From NCBI RefSeq assembly GCF_900626075.1, contig NZ_UYZY01000002.1:372001-436000 (forward strand): a DNA stretch of 64,000 nucleotides, in the 5' to 3' direction. Positions 61,574 through 64,000 of the stretch are shown one piece after another (position 1 is the first letter of the stretch; each line of letters opens with the position of its first letter). The position numbers were made by a program, and so were the translations under genes. Source of the DNA: Clostridium transplantifaecale. Lineage in GTDB: Bacteria; Bacillota; Clostridia; Lachnospirales; Lachnospiraceae. The notes under the pieces were generated by a model. The model had not been told where the DNA came from, searched no databases, and saw only the letters and a list, made by a program, of their open reading frames with translations.

Positions 61574-63162
61574 ACCACCACGAGGTCCTGATCCTGTATC
61601 CCGGTATTTCCTCCCGGAATAATGACCTGATCCCCGCGCTTAATCATAACAATAATCGTATTTTTATAGAATTTAGCTTCGGATACCTTTTTATTGCACC
61701 AGCGGTGTTCCTGAGTGATCCGAATCTCCTTCAGAAGAATCTCGCGGTTGTCGGAAAAGCCTTCCGCGCCGAGAATAACCGTATCACCCGCAAGAATCTC
61801 CGTATTACCCTTGGGGACCACCACCTGCTCCCCCCTCTTAATTACGGCGATAAGCGTTCCCGGATGGAGACTAATATCGCGTATCTTCTGGCCTGCCCAC
61901 GGATGATCCGCCCCTATCGGAAGCTGGATAAATTGGATCTGGGTATTTTCCGTATAGTCGGTAAATGTTTTCATAACATCGGCGTTCTCGTCTATCATGT
62001 CGCACTTCTTCGCCAACACTGGAAGCAGGGAACCCTGAAAGATGATGGAGAACAGAACCACACAGAACACGATGTGGAATACATCGATACTGGTATTACT
62101 GCCGCTCACAGTCACCATGATAGCAAACACAATGGATGCCGCTCCGCGAAGACCGGCCCAGGAAACAACAAAATACTGGTTGAGCGGCGTTTTAAATGGA
62201 GCCAGCAACAGCCCTACCGCTGCGGGACGTGCGACAAAGGTCAAAAAGAGTGCGATAGCAGCAGCCGGTAAAACGATAGCCGGCATCCGGGAAGGAAAAG
62301 ACAGAAGTCCCAACAGGAAAAAGAGCAGAATCTGCATGAGTCCGGTACATGCATCGAAAAAGCTCACCAGCGTTTTCTGATTTTTAAGCGCCTGGTTTCC
62401 CAGGATAATGCCGGTCAGATATGTGCTCAGGTAGCCGTTTCCTCCTAGCAGGGAGGAGAGGGCATAGGAAATAATTGCGACGGCAAAGACGAATATTGTG
62501 TCAAAACCCTCGCCGTAAAACTGATATCTGTTCAGGAAACGGGACGCCACAAACGCCACCGCCACGCCGGTAAACAAACCGAAGAACAGCTGGCTCGCCA
62601 GCATTCCTACAATCTCAGAACCACCCATTGACCCAGACATGGCGGAGAGAATGATGATTGTCATCATATAGGAAAACGGGTCATTGCTTCCGCTTTCCAA
62701 CTCCAGCATGGAGGCGGAACCGTATTTCAGGTTAAGTTTTCTGGATCTCAGGATAGAGAATACGGAGGCTGCATCAGTGGAACCGAGAACGGAACCGATC
62801 AGCATGCCCTCCAGGAAATCCACATGCAGGACAAAGTAACAGAAAAGTCCCGTCAGCACGGCCGTCAGTACTACTCCGATTGATGACAGCAGTATGGACT
62901 TAAACGCCACCGGCCTTGCCTCGCTCCATCTGGTGCCGAAGCCTCCGTAAAACATGATAAAAATAAGGGCAACCGAGCAAATCTGTTCTGCAAATTCGTA
63001 ATTGTCAAATGCTATCTTAAAGACTCCATCCGAACCGAACAGCATCCCCAGCACAATAAAGACAAACAGTGTAGGTACGCCGAGCCGGCCTGAGATTTTG
63101 CTGCTGAGAATACAGATAAAGATTACAACAGATGTAATGAACAGTGCTAATGTAAGTGTAAT
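61534..63162 (-). CDS. K+/H+ antiporter of the NhaP2 type with two C-terminal RCK domains, probable ATT start
   Basis: This protein of about 542 residues has an N-terminal Na+/H+-antiporter domain (residues 1-390: GMLIGSVLGSTDAASVFSIL and ELESGSNDPFSY) and two TrkA-C (RCK-C) modules at the C-terminus, at HPWAGQKIRDISLHPGTLIA and HRWCNKKVSEAKFYKNTIIV. RCK-C modules bind c-di-AMP or nucleotides and gate cation exchange. The frame is open beyond GTG 63054, and the missing first helix (TLTLALFITSVVIFICIL) begins at ATT codons 63162 or 63165 behind GAGGGAG. I therefore place the start there, an unusual codon. The gene ends inside the MATE gene. Confidence 0.88.
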   Translation of the reverse strand: MTLTLALFITSVVIFICILSSKISGRLGVPTLFVFIVLGMLFGSDGVFKIAFDNYEFAEQICSVALIFIMFYGGFGTRWSEARPVAFKSILLSSIGVVLTAVLTGLFCYFVLHVDFLEGMLIGSVLGSTDAASVFSILRSRKLNLKYGSASMLELESGSNDPFSYMMTIIILSAMSGSMGGSEIVGMLASQLFFGLFTGVAVAFVASRFLNRYQFYGEGFDTIFVFAVAIISYALSSLLGGNGYLSTYLTGIILGNQALKNQKTLVSFFDACTGLMQILLFFLLGLLSFPSRMPAIVLPAAAIALFLTFVARPAAVGLLLAPFKTPLNQYFVVSWAGLRGAASIVFAIMVTVSGSNTSIDVFHIVFCVVLFSIIFQGSLLPVLAKKCDMIDENADVMKTFTDYTENTQIQFIQLPIGADHPWAGQKIRDISLHPGTLIAVIKRGEQVVVPKGNTEILAGDTVILGAEGFSDNREILLKEIRITQEHRWCNKKVSEAKFYKNTIIVMIKRGDQVIIPGGNTGIQDQDLVVVYSQRLPAEAVID

Positions 63163-63180
63163 AATATCAACTCCCTCTAA

Positions 63181-63235
63181 CGCGATTTTATTATAGTTTA
63201 CAACATTTTAGCAATAAAATACCAATAAAATCGCG
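63181..63235. promoter_or_regulatory. 12-base inverted repeat around the antiporter promoter
   Basis: CGCGATTTTATT (63181-63192) and AATAAAATCGCG (63224-63235) are perfectly complementary and flank a minus-strand TATAAT near 63191-63196. The inner arm lies right before the antiporter ribosome-binding site. It may be an operator or a hairpin in the leader. Confidence 0.55.
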
Positions 63236-63260
63236 TTCAGATATTGTTAAGAACGTATGA

Positions 63261-63296
63261 GTCCGGCCATGCCGCCTTTTTGCAGCATGGCCGGAC
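63261..63296 (-). terminator. Intrinsic terminator after the EAL gene
   Basis: GTCCGGCCATGC (63261-63272) pairs with GCATGGCCGGAC (63285-63296) around a loop containing TTTTT. It lies just after the stop of the EAL-domain gene. Confidence 0.7.
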
Positions 63297-63302
63297 CGCA
63301 GC

Positions 63303-64000
63303 TTAAGTCCCCGGCTGCTCCTCCCGGGCTTTTAAGAGTTCTTCAAATTTGTCTACCGTCAAAGGCCTTGCATAGTAATATCCCTGGGCCAGACAGCAGG
63401 AGTAACTTTTGAGCATTTCAACCTGGCTCTTTGTCTCAACGCCCTCCGCAAGCACCGGTATGGAGAGTGCTTTTCCCATGGCAATCACCATGTGGAGGAT
63501 TGTCTCAGCACGTCCATAAGGATCGGACGCGCTTAAAAATTTCATGTCCAGTTTAATCTGATCGACGGGCGCCTCTTTCAGCATGTTTAGCGATGAATAA
63601 CCGCTTCCGAAATCATCCATCAGAATCTTGAATCCCCGTTCCCGGAGCTGCTGAATATGATCATGGACCGTCCTGGAGTCGGAAACATATGCCGATTCTG
63701 TTACTTCCAACTCGATTAAATCAAGCGGGATCTGATATTTTTCGGCAATCCGATACAGATTATCACTCAGTTTTGGATTGTAAAAACCAACTCTGGAGAG
63801 GTTGACGGAAACGGGCACCGCCCCTCTCCCCTCATCCAGCCATTTTCTTAACAGTTTGCACGTCTCCTCAAACATGTAAGTGTCAAGCTGTCCGATAAAA
63901 CCGTTGTGCTCAAAAATCGGAATAAAATCGGAAGGGGGAATGATTCCCCTCTCCGGATGCGCCCAGCGCACCAACGCCTCGGCACCGATGATTTCTTCCG
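63303..64000 (-). CDS. EAL-domain cyclic-di-GMP phosphodiesterase (partial)
   Basis: This gene enters from the right edge; only its C-terminal 232 residues are visible. They cover most of an EAL domain: the signature AEALVRWAHP, the metal asparagine in PVSVNLSR, ELEVTES, the MDDFGSGYSSL motif, the lysine in QIKLDMKFL, and LAEGVET with YARPL at the end. All key residues for c-di-GMP hydrolysis are kept, so the domain should be active. The N-terminal part, likely a sensor or GGDEF domain, lies outside the window. The K+/H+ antiporter gene follows and is separately transcribed. Confidence 0.9.
   Translation of the reverse strand, partial: EEIIGAEALVRWAHPERGIIPPSDFIPIFEHNGFIGQLDTYMFEETCKLLRKWLDEGRGAVPVSVNLSRVGFYNPKLSDNLYRIAEKYQIPLDLIELEVTESAYVSDSRTVHDHIQQLRERGFKILMDDFGSGYSSLNMLKEAPVDQIKLDMKFLSASDPYGRAETILHMVIAMGKALSIPVLAEGVETKSQVEMLKSYSCCLAQGYYYARPLTVDKFEELLKAREEQPGT

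Noticed and set aside
63166..63235. c-di-AMP (ydaO) riboswitch upstream of the antiporter
   Set aside because: The space between promoter and start codon is far too short; the repeat encloses the promoter instead.

Overview
The window looks like chromosomal DNA of a gut-type Firmicute, most likely a Lachnospiraceae member of the Enterocloster/Hungatella/Lachnoclostridium kind. I infer this from strong AGGAGG ribosome-binding sites, roughly balanced base composition, Gram-positive style surface proteins, split transketolases and an NADP-type glutamate dehydrogenase; no rRNA or other taxonomic marker is present. I see no rRNA, tRNA, CRISPR array, transposase or phage gene. The region is catabolic, with many transporters and about ten local transcription factors (six LysR, two AraC, one TetR, one sigma-54 activator).

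Layout. 0-1.7 kb: two FecCD-type iron-chelate permeases behind a consensus promoter. 2-9 kb: a YesN-like AraC regulator divergent from a flavin reductase, amidohydrolase, GPH symporter, MATE operon. 9-14 kb: a LysR regulon of D-2-hydroxyacid dehydrogenase, DRE-TIM aldolase and a TRAP-type large permease with a tiny two-helix partner; two copies of one palindrome tie the two promoters together. 14-23 kb: two opine-dehydrogenase modules, each with a divergent paralogous LysR and a GltS-type symporter, the second also with an MmgE/PrpD gene. 23-26 kb: Gfo/Idh/MocA oxidoreductase, aroD, VOC protein. 26.4-36.1 kb: a block of nine co-directional genes (two split transketolases, Asp/Glu racemase-like protein, AHAS-like ThDP enzyme, TIM-barrel isomerase, transaldolase, CoA-acylating aldehyde dehydrogenase). 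36-42.7 kb: small proteins, TetR, LysR, then a sigma-54 activator divergent from a GltS-like symporter/ornithine-cyclodeaminase pair with a textbook -24/-12 promoter. 42.8-51.6 kb: eight co-directional genes (TIM-barrel isomerase, AroE-like dehydrogenase, TRAP dctQ-dctM-dctP, EamA exporter, LysR, second AHAS-like ThDP enzyme). 52-57 kb: HMG-CoA-lyase-like enzyme, a secreted protein, a PEP-mutase-family enzyme, gdhA. 57-64 kb: cell-wall-binding protein, an AraC/GyrI regulator next to 14 perfect heptamer repeats, LysR, MATE, K+/H+ antiporter, and the end of an EAL phosphodiesterase.

How it may work together (inference). Three GltS-like and two TRAP-like systems would import amino-acid-like and carboxylate substrates. 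Opine dehydrogenases, an OCD-family enzyme and glutamate dehydrogenase would convert them to 2-oxo acids. The two large clusters share a duplicated pair, an AHAS-like ThDP enzyme and a TIM-barrel isomerase/dehydratase. Together with AroE-like and AroD proteins this resembles the inositol logic (dehydrogenase, TIM-barrel dehydratase, ThDP ring hydrolase) applied to another cyclic or branched polyol acid. The transketolases, transaldolase and acylating aldehyde dehydrogenase would then handle the fragments. No substrate can be assigned from sequence alone.
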